Source: a virus
DNA: 49,300 bases
Direction: 5' to 3' (one strand)
Virus record (IMG/VR): IMGVR_UViG_3300044911_003293
Span: 1-49,300 of that record
Of the stretch, positions 13,256 through 19,909 are shown one piece after another (positions within the stretch are counted from its first letter, which is position 1; the number at the start of each line of letters is the position of its first letter). The notes beneath the pieces are model-generated. The model did not search any database, was not told where the DNA came from, and saw only the letters and a list, made by a program, of their open reading frames with translations. Position numbers and translations under genes: made by a program.

Positions 13256-13895
13256 CATTACTGGAAAAAAATTAAATTGCTTAATTGCCATTAAGCATAT
13301 TCATAGTAAGAAATGGTTATTTCAATGTGATTGTGGTAACGAAAGAATTGGTAAAAAAAGTTATTTTATGAATGGTATGATGAAATGCTGCGGCAAGAAA
13401 TGCTCCCTATCTAGAGGAAAAATTACTCATGGCTTTAGAAAGAAAGATGAAACTAATCCAGATATTATAAGAATTTATAGAATATGGAAAGGTGTTCGAC
13501 AAAGATGTTTAAATAAAAATAATCCTAGCTATTATAATTATGGAGGGCGTGGTATAACAATAATTAGTTCATGGAATAAATTTGAAAATTTTTTAGCAGA
13601 AATGGGAATGCCTCCGACTAATAAACATTCTTTAGATCGAATAGATAATAATGGAAATTATTCAAAACAAAATTGTCGATGGGCAACAAATACCGAACAA
13701 ACTAGAAATCAAAGAAGTAATATTAAAATTACCATTGAAGGAGAAACTAAATGTTTAAGCGAATGGTGTAAAATAAAAAAATTAGTATATTCTACTATAT
13801 GGGGCAGAATTTACACTAAAGGTTGGGATCCACTCAAGGCGGTAATGACCAAGGTTAGATTTGCAAAAAAATATAAAAAAAGAACATTTTCCTAG
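13236..13895 (+). CDS. HNH homing endonuclease (free-standing)
   Basis: The 219-residue protein has an N-terminal Cys-rich zinc ribbon (CDCGN...CCGKKC, about residues 30-55). This is followed by YYNYGGRGITI and the HNH core HSLDRIDNNGNYSKQNCRWAT (residues about 130-150), then TEQTRNQRSNIKI and a C-terminal DNA-recognition helix pair (SEWCKIKKLVYSTIWGRI). This order is typical of selfish HNH endonucleases that insert into phage genes. The start overlaps the resolvase gene by 20 bases. The codon composition is AT-rich like its surroundings. Confidence 0.85.
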   Translation: MGRKLIDITGKKLNCLIAIKHIHSKKWLFQCDCGNERIGKKSYFMNGMMKCCGKKCSLSRGKITHGFRKKDETNPDIIRIYRIWKGVRQRCLNKNNPSYYNYGGRGITIISSWNKFENFLAEMGMPPTNKHSLDRIDNNGNYSKQNCRWATNTEQTRNQRSNIKITIEGETKCLSEWCKIKKLVYSTIWGRIYTKGWDPLKAVMTKVRFAKKYKKRTFS

Positions 13896-13957
13896 AGTTT
13901 AGAACTGTCGAGGAAGGAGAAAATATACTGAAGAGACACGGAGTTTTAATTGAATAA
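13892..13957 (+). pseudogene. Probable displaced C-terminal fragment of the RusA-like gene
   Basis: Immediately after the HNH gene a 21-codon open stretch without its own start reads L-E-F-R-T-V-E-E-G-E-N-I-L-K-R-H-G-V-L-I-E and then stops. It begins with TAGAG, the pentamer also present in the resolvase sequence just before the HNH start (13228-13232), in the same codon phase (Leu-Glu). Joining the two at that point gives a resolvase ending in VRLEFRTVEEG. This looks like the original 3' end separated by the endonuclease insertion. Confidence 0.5.
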
Positions 13958-13971
13958 AAAAAGGAGGCGTT

Positions 13972-14142
13972 ATGCAGCTAACATATAAACGCAAACAAAG
14001 CGGTGAAAAAATATTATGCGAAAAATATTTTAAATATTGTGGGCATTGGATTTATTGTTGTGAGATAGTGAGAAGTGGTAAAAAAGTTGTTTTTCCTTTA
14101 CATGAATTAAAATTGAAAGAGGAGTATGAGGTATGCAACTAA
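13972..14142 (+). CDS. 56-aa Cys-containing basic protein, unknown
   Basis: A strong AAGGAGG precedes the ATG at 13972 by 6 bases. The 56-residue product is basic with five Cys (C-x6-C then C-x5-CC, and one near the end), so a zinc site is possible but not canonical. Its last bases overlap the next ATG by 10. No family is recognised. Confidence 0.55.
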   Translation: MQLTYKRKQSGEKILCEKYFKYCGHWIYCCEIVRSGKKVVFPLHELKLKEEYEVCN

Positions 14143-14318
14143 AACTACCAAAATTCTTAAGACTTTATATTTCTGCCGTAAAAATAACTAGATCCATAGG
14201 CTTAAAAGCGCCGTGGTTTATGCCAAAAACTAGGATTGAATTGTTTTTAGAAAAGATGATGGGTATGACATTAAAAGAATTTTTTTCAAAGGAAGTTTTA
14301 ATCAAAAAAAGTAAATAA
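14133..14318 (+). CDS. 61-aa basic protein, unknown
   Basis: A Lys-rich, mostly helical protein of 61 residues (QLKLPKFLRLYISAVKITRS, then FLEKMMGMTLKEFFSKE) starting with a 10-base overlap of the preceding gene. It could be an amphipathic membrane-associated or nucleic-acid-binding peptide. No family is recognised. Confidence 0.55.
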   Translation: MQLKLPKFLRLYISAVKITRSIGLKAPWFMPKTRIELFLEKMMGMTLKEFFSKEVLIKKSK

Positions 14319-14330
14319 TGGAGAAAAAAT

Positions 14331-14690
14331 ATGCTTAAAAAACTACTAAAATCAAGCGCAATAGCATTAGGAGCTACAGCGGCAATATTAATGCTTTACC
14401 CTTTAGCAGACGAGTCTATTTCAATCATGCGACTTTTACCAGTTGCTATGACCTGTGGCGCTAGTTCAGTTTGTTGTATTCTTGGAAAATGGAAAATTGA
14501 GGATATGGAAGAAGAGGAGAGAAGAACGCAGCAATTAAACAATCCTGTTGCGCCAGAGGTTCAAATTGAAATTAATAACAATCAAGAGAATCAAGAGGTT
14601 CAAGCGGCGCTAGGAAATGGGCCATTGCCAAATGTTGGGTTAGCCTATGCGGTTAGAGTTGTGAATTTTTTAAGGGGGAACGAAAGGTGA
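14331..14690 (+). CDS. 119-aa membrane protein with acidic cytosolic tail
   Basis: GGAG lies 8 bases before the ATG. Two hydrophobic helices (SAIALGATAAILMLYPL and LLPVAMTCGASSVCCIL, residues 10-48) are followed by a Glu/Asn/Gln-rich region (EDMEEEERRTQQ, then VQIEINNNQ) and a short C-terminal helix. It probably sits in the inner membrane with its tail in the cytoplasm. No family is recognised. It overlaps the next gene by 4 bases (GTGA). Confidence 0.6.
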   Translation: MLKKLLKSSAIALGATAAILMLYPLADESISIMRLLPVAMTCGASSVCCILGKWKIEDMEEEERRTQQLNNPVAPEVQIEINNNQENQEVQAALGNGPLPNVGLAYAVRVVNFLRGNER

Positions 14691-15088
14691 TCAAACCTAT
14701 AGCTAGTTTTGGAGTCATGGTAAAAATTAAAAGATCAAGTGAAGAAGCTTTGTTTGTTTTACCGCTAAAAGATTTATTGCCTAACACTAATCAAGAGGAT
14801 CATAAAAGTTGCAAAGATTGGTATGCTATATGCTCTTTTGCAAATGATGGAATGTGTGGGACATGGCTAATTAGATCAGATATCAATAACGAAACAAAAA
14901 CTCTTATTTTGAGGATACAACGCTTATTTTCTCCTGAAATTTGCTATAATAAGAGATGGGTGTTTTTGCGTTTTAATTTAACACTTAAAGCCCAAGAGGG
15001 AGTAACTAATATTGATCTCAAAAGGTTATTTTTGATTAAGCTTAATGAATCAAGTAATTTAATAAGTTTTAGGGGGAGAATAATCTGA
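14687..15088 (+). CDS. 133-aa protein, GTG start, unknown
   Basis: The frame opens with GTG overlapping the upstream TGA (GTGA), with GGGGG about 10 bases before it. The 133-residue product is beta-rich with a Cys-Trp segment (DWYAICSFANDGMCGTWLI) and basic strands (LRIQRLFSPEICYNKRWVFLRF). No family is recognised. It is the last gene of the rightward early block; the leftward late block ends at 15174 on the other side of an 85-base convergent gap. Confidence 0.6.
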   Translation: MIKPIASFGVMVKIKRSSEEALFVLPLKDLLPNTNQEDHKSCKDWYAICSFANDGMCGTWLIRSDINNETKTLILRIQRLFSPEICYNKRWVFLRFNLTLKAQEGVTNIDLKRLFLIKLNESSNLISFRGRII

Positions 15089-15106
15089 CATAGAATTTCT
15101 TTTCGC

Positions 15107-15126
15107 TACATAACATGGATTATGTA
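15107..15126. terminator. Weak hairpin between convergent operons
   Basis: TACATAA-CATGGA-TTATGTA lies between the ends of the rightward early block and the leftward late block, where transcription must stop in both directions. There is no clear U-tract, so it is only a candidate terminator. Confidence 0.35.
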
Positions 15127-15173
15127 TAGCTAATGCTTATGTAAAATTAACTAATGATAATTTTTTGACAAAT

Positions 15174-15359
15174 CTAAAAAAACACTTTAGATTCGTAAAG
15201 TTTGGTAACGTCATCACAAATACAACATTTCCCCATTTTCCCTTGAACCTCTTCTATCGGCAGAGTGTTTCCATATTCAGAACCGCAATCATAACAAATA
15301 AATTCGTTCTCTAAGCCCTCTACCATCATTTTATTTAATTCTTGGTAAGTTAAATTCAT
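15174..15359 (-). CDS. 61-aa zinc-ribbon protein
   Basis: The 61-residue product carries two Cys pairs, CYDC and CCIC, about 20 residues apart, forming a single zinc ribbon (residues 22-48), with a short N-terminal helix and a C-terminal tail. It is the last gene of the leftward late operon and overlaps the preceding membrane gene by 4 bases. Small zinc ribbons in this place are seen in many phages, but their role is not known. Confidence 0.6.
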   Translation of the reverse strand: MNLTYQELNKMMVEGLENEFICYDCGSEYGNTLPIEEVQGKMGKCCICDDVTKLYESKVFF

Positions 15360-15700
15360 TTTTTAAAACTTTTAATTAAGAAATAAAGAACAATACTCAA
15401 AGGAAGAAGCATAACAGCTTGAGAAATTATTTGAATGAAAAATTGCAGCGCTTCAGAGCTAAATCTAACTACGATCATCACTATTGGCAATGCTATCAAG
15501 TGCCAGACTTTTATTTTTCCAAAAACCACCTTTCCTAAACCTAAGCGCTCCCAATTGTCTTGGGCCGCTGGAGCTGTTTTTAAGGTTTCTTCTAGTGTAG
15601 GATTAATTTTTCCATCTTTAGAAATGATAAAGCTAAGAAGGCTTGGGATTTTAAAAGAATTTCTCCAAATTTTTATTTTTTCAATCAGGTCTTTAATCAT
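15356..15700 (-). CDS. 114-aa two-helix membrane protein, lysis-cassette neighbour
   Basis: Residues 1-60 are soluble (KDLIEKIKIWRNSFKIPS, then ...NPTLEETLKTAP) and residues 62-110 contain two hydrophobic helices (WHLIALPIVMIVV and FFIQIISQAVMLLPLSIVLYFLI). The hairpin-like membrane pair would fit a holin or antiholin-type protein, and it lies near the spanin and DUF5675 genes. The arrangement with a long soluble N-terminus is unusual for a holin, so this is only a suggestion. Confidence 0.55.
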   Translation of the reverse strand: MIKDLIEKIKIWRNSFKIPSLLSFIISKDGKINPTLEETLKTAPAAQDNWERLGLGKVVFGKIKVWHLIALPIVMIVVRFSSEALQFFIQIISQAVMLLPLSIVLYFLIKSFKK

Positions 15701-15757
15701 ATCTTTTTAATTATTTTTAATTTCTTTTTAAAATTTTTAAATAAAATTTTAAATCTA

Positions 15758-16006
15758 TTATATAATTTTTTTACCATACTTAGCAATTAAAGTTCTTTGA
15801 GTCTTTTGTCTTTTTCCTGGCCTTTTGTAATTGTTTTCTATGTCTTTTATTCTTTTCTTCACATCTTGCGCCTCTTCATAATCACAAGCAAGACAATATA
15901 AAGGTGCAGTTATGTTTCTAGAATGTGTCATATTTTTTCCACAACATAAACATTTCGACAAAACTAAATTTTTTGCCATGTATTCTAACTGCTCGGTAGT
16001 CGGCAT
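15758..16006 (-). CDS. 82-aa zinc-finger protein in the lysis region
   Basis: The 82-residue product has CLCCGKN and YCLAC (Cys pairs about 20 residues apart), giving one zinc site. A basic helical C-terminus follows (KKRIKDIENNYKRPGKRQKTQR). It overlaps the DUF5675 gene by 22 bases, so it is translated from the same leftward message. It could bind nucleic acid. No family is recognised. Confidence 0.55.
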   Translation of the reverse strand: MPTTEQLEYMAKNLVLSKCLCCGKNMTHSRNITAPLYCLACDYEEAQDVKKRIKDIENNYKRPGKRQKTQRTLIAKYGKKII

Positions 16007-16473
16007 AAGTCCTCACTTTCTTGCGAATTAATTCTCAAATAAAATTCATTTGGCATAGTTTTTTGAAATCTTTCAAAAGCAATTTTTGATTCCAAAAGCC
16101 AATACTTACAATTAACCTTGGTGATTGGATGGGCTACATTGAATGCAAAACGTTCTCCAATGCCCACACAGCCAAGAAGATCAAAAATATTGTTAGCGCG
16201 GTGAAACAAAATACGATTTCGTCCTTCCACCCCTGTAATTTCCCAAGTGTCAGGAAATTTTTCGCTGGAATATTTTTTGCATAAGTATGTCCCTTCAGGG
16301 ATGCAGCCACTTTCATTTTCTTTGGTTTTTTTGTTGTCTCTTTTATTGCCATTTCTTGGCCTTTCTAATGTTGCAAATAATTTTAAACCTTTACTATTTC
16401 TAAATTCGCCAGGCGTGCCTTTAGAATCATAAGTTAATCTGAAAATTGGAAAAGTCTCTATTATTTTTGGCAA
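15985..16473 (-). CDS. DUF5675-family protein, candidate endolysin
   Basis: The 162-residue protein has the DUF5675 signature: a beta-rich start, CIPEGTYLC (around 57-65), GRNRILFHRANNIFDLLGCVGIG with His91 and Cys102 in a layout recalling L,D-transpeptidase active sites (H...G-C), and a short C-terminal region. The start is TTG at 16473 with AAGGAG 8 bases upstream. It follows the Rz/Rz1 spanins with a 13-base overlap, and no other muralytic gene is visible in the late block. It is therefore the best candidate for peptidoglycan attack at lysis, although the family's activity is unproven. Confidence 0.6.
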   Translation of the reverse strand: MPKIIETFPIFRLTYDSKGTPGEFRNSKGLKLFATLERPRNGNKRDNKKTKENESGCIPEGTYLCKKYSSEKFPDTWEITGVEGRNRILFHRANNIFDLLGCVGIGERFAFNVAHPITKVNCKYWLLESKIAFERFQKTMPNEFYLRINSQESEDLCRLPSS

Positions 16474-16787
16474 AACTTAAACTCCTTTTCATTTATAGTT
16501 GTATAATCAATGAAGCGATCCAGGATTTTCCTATATTCGTCATTGTTTCTAATTTTTTTCATTATCTCAAATTCTTTTTTTGAGAAAATTCCAATAGAGC
16601 TATACTTACTTTCGCAAAAGCTATCGCTAATTACAATCGGTGCAGAGGTTGTTTCGCAACCACTCAAGATTGCTATTAGTATCAATAGCAGAATTAGTAA
16701 TTTTACGCTTAAGAACTCGCTCTGACTCTTCTCTGAGCGTCTTTTCTTGGATGTATTTTTGTTCTGATATATATTTCTCACATTCAC
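16461..16787 (-). CDS. Rz1: Outer-membrane spanin lipoprotein (Rz1-like)
   Basis: Read in a different frame from the inner spanin gene that it overlaps (16627-16863). A hydrophobic segment (LLILLLILIAILSGC) ends in the lipobox LSGC, so the Cys would be lipidated and the protein sorted to the outer membrane. The rest is a short soluble periplasmic part with several Lys and Phe. I take the start as GTG at 16787 because GGAG lies 5 bases before it; a TTG at 16808 is the only other choice. Overlap in alternative frames is the classical Rz/Rz1 architecture. It would span the periplasm with the inner spanin and fuse the membranes at lysis. Confidence 0.7.
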   Translation of the reverse strand: MNVRNIYQNKNTSKKRRSEKSQSEFLSVKLLILLLILIAILSGCETTSAPIVISDSFCESKYSSIGIFSKKEFEIMKKIRNNDEYRKILDRFIDYTTINEKEFKFCQK

Positions 16788-16863
16788 TTTTTCTCCAAAG
16801 AGCGGCAATAGCCAAAAAACTAATTGCCAGAATTAATAATGCGTATAGTTTCATTTTTTTCAA
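16627..16863 (-). CDS. Rz: Inner-membrane spanin (Rz-like)
   Basis: The 78-residue product begins with an N-terminal signal anchor (KLYALLILAISFLAIAALW) followed by a helical periplasmic region (SECEKYISEQKYIQEKTLREESERV) ending in a Cys-bearing C-terminus (NLCTDCN). It is short for an Rz but has the right layout. The lipoprotein partner gene starts inside it in another frame, the hallmark of overlapping spanin genes. It overlaps the upstream membrane gene by 44 bases. Confidence 0.7.
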   Translation of the reverse strand: MKKMKLYALLILAISFLAIAALWRKSECEKYISEQKYIQEKTLREESERVLKRKITNSAIDTNSNLEWLRNNLCTDCN

Positions 16864-17050
16864 ATTCAGGTTTTAGTTTTCCTATGACCCAACCAGCAAC
16901 AATAAAGGCCGTCAAGATAATACAAATTGCTAAAGCAAAAGTTAAAATCCTAAAATTTCCCGCCAAAGAATTTAAGACTTTGCTTACGTCTTTTGACTCG
17001 ATTTTTTCAATAACCTGCTCTATGGGCGTGTCTTCATTATGCTTTGTCAT
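16820..17050 (-). CDS. 76-aa membrane protein, possible holin
   Basis: One strong hydrophobic helix (LTFALAICIILTAFIVAGWVIG, about residues 35-56) sits between a charged N-terminal soluble part and an acidic-basic tail. Length and position, directly upstream of the spanins and DUF5675 gene, fit a one-helix holin or pinholin. There is no signature that proves it. Its start overlaps the upstream gene by 14 bases and its end overlaps the Rz-like gene by 44 bases. Confidence 0.55.
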   Translation of the reverse strand: MTKHNEDTPIEQVIEKIESKDVSKVLNSLAGNFRILTFALAICIILTAFIVAGWVIGKLKPEFEKNETIRIINSGN

Positions 17051-17504
17051 TTATTATTTTCTCTAAAGTTTTAGTCATGATATTTGCTTGCTCAATTATC
17101 CTGTCCGATTTTTCTAGTCTCTCATAGAGAAGCTGATTTTCCATATTTTTAATGTTTAATCTTTCGGCCTGGTCGTGTTTTTCTTCTTTATATGAAGAGA
17201 TACTTGACTCTATTTTATCTAGCTTCCTATCAATTCTTTCTTCCATTTTGACCATTTCATTTTTTATATCCTGCTCGATTTTTGTAATCATTGAAACTAA
17301 ATCAATTTTAAGATCTCGAATTTGAGCGCAAACCCAATCTCTCATTGTGAATTTAGTTTCTGATTTTCCTAATTCGATAGTTTCTTTTGTAGGAGCGCTT
17401 TCTAGCTTATGATCTTTCTGCTTTAAAAAATAAAGCAGAAAAATTGCCATCGAGTTTAGAACTAAAAAAAATGCATTGATAAGAAATGGAATGGAATTGG
17501 GCAT
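17037..17504 (-). CDS. 155-aa membrane-anchored coiled-coil protein
   Basis: An N-terminal hydrophobic helix (PFLINAFFLVLNSMAIFLLYFL, residues 5-26) is followed by a long charged helix with heptad spacing (residues 55-150; KMEERIDRKLDKIESSISSY and on). It would anchor in a membrane and extend a coiled coil. It lies 3 bases after the 17508 gene and at the head of the lysis cluster, so it may help lysis or be a late membrane structural protein. No family is recognised. Confidence 0.55.
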   Translation of the reverse strand: MPNSIPFLINAFFLVLNSMAIFLLYFLKQKDHKLESAPTKETIELGKSETKFTMRDWVCAQIRDLKIDLVSMITKIEQDIKNEMVKMEERIDRKLDKIESSISSYKEEKHDQAERLNIKNMENQLLYERLEKSDRIIEQANIMTKTLEKIINDKA

Positions 17505-17507
17505 TTT

Positions 17508-18056
17508 TTACGCTAAAGCATTATTGATATCGTCTTGAGTGATGCTTCTAATTACCATAGCTGAAAAATCTATGTGAAAAGTTTGTAAACGATGTGCGCC
17601 ATTTGCTCTAGTTGAGTTTGTAAATTCTGTTTTTATAAATTTCAAAATTTGGTCATGCTCGCTGTTGTCTCTTTTTCTTATTTCAGAATAAGAGAGATAA
17701 GAATCAAAAACTGTAACCGCTGGTTCTGTTATTGAGCCATCTTCTTGAACAGTTGCGGGTTCGTCTCTAATATGAAAGACAATGGGGCTTAAATTTGTTA
17801 GTTTTTCTGCACCTAAACTTCTAATAAAAGTTCTTTCGTTTTTATAGGGAATCATGGTTACTTTAGCAATTTTTTTTATTCTATCTATGTTATAGGTTAC
17901 ATAATAAAATCCGTTCGTAACATCTCCTCTATTGATGTAATATGGTTCTGGTTGACCTAAATCGTCAAGAAGAACATCTCCATTATTGGGATTTTCTTGA
18001 AAAACAGGGCCTTTTAAACCAGTTAAACCTAGTAAATTTTGTGCGGTAATAGCCAT
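17508..18056 (-). CDS. 182-aa putative tail-associated protein, unknown
   Basis: The 182-residue product begins AITAQNLLGLTG, a start pattern shared with neighbouring fibre proteins (AITQIN, ATTKIN), then has beta-rich segments (NGFYYVTYNIDRIKKIAKVTMI) and ends with a helix (SITQDDINNALA). It is the last of the fibre-region genes before the lysis cluster. It may be a fibre-associated or receptor-contacting structural protein. No family can be named with confidence. Confidence 0.55.
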   Translation of the reverse strand: MAITAQNLLGLTGLKGPVFQENPNNGDVLLDDLGQPEPYYINRGDVTNGFYYVTYNIDRIKKIAKVTMIPYKNERTFIRSLGAEKLTNLSPIVFHIRDEPATVQEDGSITEPAVTVFDSYLSYSEIRKRDNSEHDQILKFIKTEFTNSTRANGAHRLQTFHIDFSAMVIRSITQDDINNALA

Positions 18057-18078
18057 AAAATTTTAAATTAAGTTAATA

Positions 18079-18624
18079 TTAAGTTGCTGAAAGTTTCGTT
18101 AAAAAAAAATTAATAGGGACAGCCTCAGACGCATCTGCCCCTAAATTTGTTAATCTGATCTTGAAAGATCCACTAGCAGCCTTCATGGCTTGCGCCAAGT
18201 AATTTGCTGCCGTTCCTTGATCGCCAGTGCAAGCGGTGGCAACATATCCTTCTTCGACTAAATTATTATTAACAGTAAATACAACAGTTGCGTTATTATT
18301 CAACTGCGAATCGCTTGTTGTAATAACTCCACTTGGCTTGTTTATGGTAACGGCAGTAGTTTTTGAGGTCGCTTGCGTAACAGTTCCAAAAGCGTTTCCG
18401 TAATATCCAATTAAATCAGCAGAACTATTTGATTGAAGGACATTATTTTCAAAAGACGGCAAAGCCGAAGCTCCATTAGATTTTAAGACCTGCCCCAAGC
18501 TTCCAACGCTAGCAACTTGCTGCAAATTTGCGGTTGAAGTTGTTCCTCCGCAAAAAAGAGCATAAGCGGTTGTTGACCTTAAGCCGGTTCCCCCTTGTCT
18601 TGTTGAAAGTGCGGTTGTTGTCAT
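18079..18624 (-). CDS. Short fibre protein with shared C-terminal domain
   Basis: The 181-residue product has an N-terminal low-complexity Gly/Ser/Thr part (STRQGGTGLRSTTAYALFCGG), a linker, and a C-terminal domain starting FGTVTQATSKTTAVTINK with N-terminal-like strands and ending SEAVPINFFLTKLSAT. That same domain type ends the next gene (18627-19859), so the two are paralogues at the C-terminus. Such GTVTQ...TAVT...N domains recur in phage fibre tips. It is much shorter than its neighbour and may be a truncated or accessory fibre. Confidence 0.6.
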   Translation of the reverse strand: MTTTALSTRQGGTGLRSTTAYALFCGGTTSTANLQQVASVGSLGQVLKSNGASALPSFENNVLQSNSSADLIGYYGNAFGTVTQATSKTTAVTINKPSGVITTSDSQLNNNATVVFTVNNNLVEEGYVATACTGDQGTAANYLAQAMKAASGSFKIRLTNLGADASEAVPINFFLTKLSAT

Positions 18625-18626
18625 TC

Positions 18627-19859
18627 TTATGAACTCGCCCCTCTAAGCACAGTAAAGTTAATTGTTAAGGCTTCTGACTGAGTCGTTCCTATGTTTGCTA
18701 AAGATATTTTAAAAGAGCCGCTAGTAACGCTACAAGCTGTCGCTCTATAGTCAGAAGAAAAGCCTCCGCCAGTAGATACTTGGACTGTATCGCCTGAATT
18801 AACGGTTGAATTATTCACTGTGAAAATAACAGTGGTATTAGCGCCCATTGAGGCGTTGTTCATTGTGATTACGCCAGTTACTTTATTTATGGTAACGGCG
18901 GTGGTTTTTGAGGTTGCTTGCGTAACAGTTCCACCCGCCCCAGGGCCATATCCCAATCCAGCAGTTGGCTGCACCGCCAAGCATTTTCCGCTTTGGGTAA
19001 CTGTAAAACCAATTGTTTGACTTGATGGATCAACATTTGAAGCGCTCCCAGTTAGTGCTAAATAATTACTATCTCCAGTGCCACTAGTTTGAAAAAGAAT
19101 GCCCGCAACGTCATCAAAACCACTTTCTTTGAATTTTATAGCTGGCAAGCTTGAGCTTTCTAAATTAACATCTGTAGCATTAACTTGTCCTAAAAATGTG
19201 CCGTTTCCACTTGAATCTAGGCTTAAAGGGGTATTTAATACAGTGCCATCAAAAGCTCTTATTTTAAAAATAAATCCACCAACACCGCCTTGACGATAAT
19301 TAACAATATCAGTTTCACCAAGGCCACCAGAAGAGTTCCAGGTTATCATCGTTCCCGCTAAACCTACATCTGTGCGTTCGGCGGGTGAACTATCACCTAA
19401 ATACAAACCGCCTTTTAACTTTGTTAAACATCCATTTGCGCCAATATCAATATCTGTGGCTGCGCCAAACGCATTTATAGTCGTTGCGTTTGCATTTAGC
19501 AAATCGAAACTAGAACTTCCTGTTGTCAAAGATGTAGTAACGGCAGGGCTTGTTAAGGTTTTATTCGTAAGAGTTTCGGTTCCTGCGGTAGTAGAAACGG
19601 TTCCTGTAGTAGGAAGAGTAATATTAGTTGCCCCCGTGGTAGTAAAAGTTACATTATTTGCGCCAGAAGTAGTTAGGTTTCCCGCAAGGTCTATTGTCTT
19701 GTCAGCATCGTTAACTTTAACATTTAGAGTTCTAGGCGCACTTAAAGTCTCGTTAGGCTTTATTGTTAAAGCGTTTGCACTAGCTCCTTTTACCGCTAGA
19801 CCAGTTTGTGAAAAACTGCCTTTAACTTGTTTATCTAAATTTATTTGTGTAATAGCCAT
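18627..19859 (-). CDS. Fibre-like protein with shared C-terminal domain
   Basis: The 410-residue product has a repetitive Thr/Asn/Gly-rich N-terminal half with TETLTNKTLTSPAVTTSLTT, the phage fibre 'TLTNKTLT' repeat that forms triple-beta shafts. A central region ends near GPGAGGTVTQATSKTT, followed by a C-terminal domain similar to that of the 18079 gene. It is followed at 3 bases by that gene. It is probably a host-recognition fibre or its tip. Shared DNA between the two (18340-18388 and 18884-18933, three differences) suggests a recent duplication. Confidence 0.65.
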   Translation of the reverse strand: MAITQINLDKQVKGSFSQTGLAVKGASANALTIKPNETLSAPRTLNVKVNDADKTIDLAGNLTTSGANNVTFTTTGATNITLPTTGTVSTTAGTETLTNKTLTSPAVTTSLTTGSSSFDLLNANATTINAFGAATDIDIGANGCLTKLKGGLYLGDSSPAERTDVGLAGTMITWNSSGGLGETDIVNYRQGGVGGFIFKIRAFDGTVLNTPLSLDSSGNGTFLGQVNATDVNLESSSLPAIKFKESGFDDVAGILFQTSGTGDSNYLALTGSASNVDPSSQTIGFTVTQSGKCLAVQPTAGLGYGPGAGGTVTQATSKTTAVTINKVTGVITMNNASMGANTTVIFTVNNSTVNSGDTVQVSTGGGFSSDYRATACSVTSGSFKISLANIGTTQSEALTINFTVLRGASS

Positions 19860-19874
19860 AACAACTCAATTAAT

Positions 19875-19903
19875 TTTGTAGGCGGTTTTAAGCCGCCTAC
19901 AAA
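19875..19903. other. Perfect 11-bp hairpin between fibre genes
   Basis: TTTGTAGGCGG pairs with CCGCCTACAAA around a 7-base loop, in the 50-base gap between the 19910 and 18627 genes. It lacks a U-tract on the leftward strand, so it may be a weak terminator, an RNA-stability element or a processing site in the late message. Confidence 0.5.
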
Positions 19904-19909
19904 TTAAGA

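Noticed and set aside
15435-15710. Plus-strand open frame opposite the 15356 membrane gene
   Set aside because: It is an antisense shadow of a hydrophobic coding region and crosses into the AT-rich gap; it has no ribosome site.
18820-19881. Long plus-strand open frames across the fibre genes
   Set aside because: They consist of Val/Pro/Ala-rich sequences that mirror the Thr/Asn/Gly codons of the real fibre genes, with no start signals.
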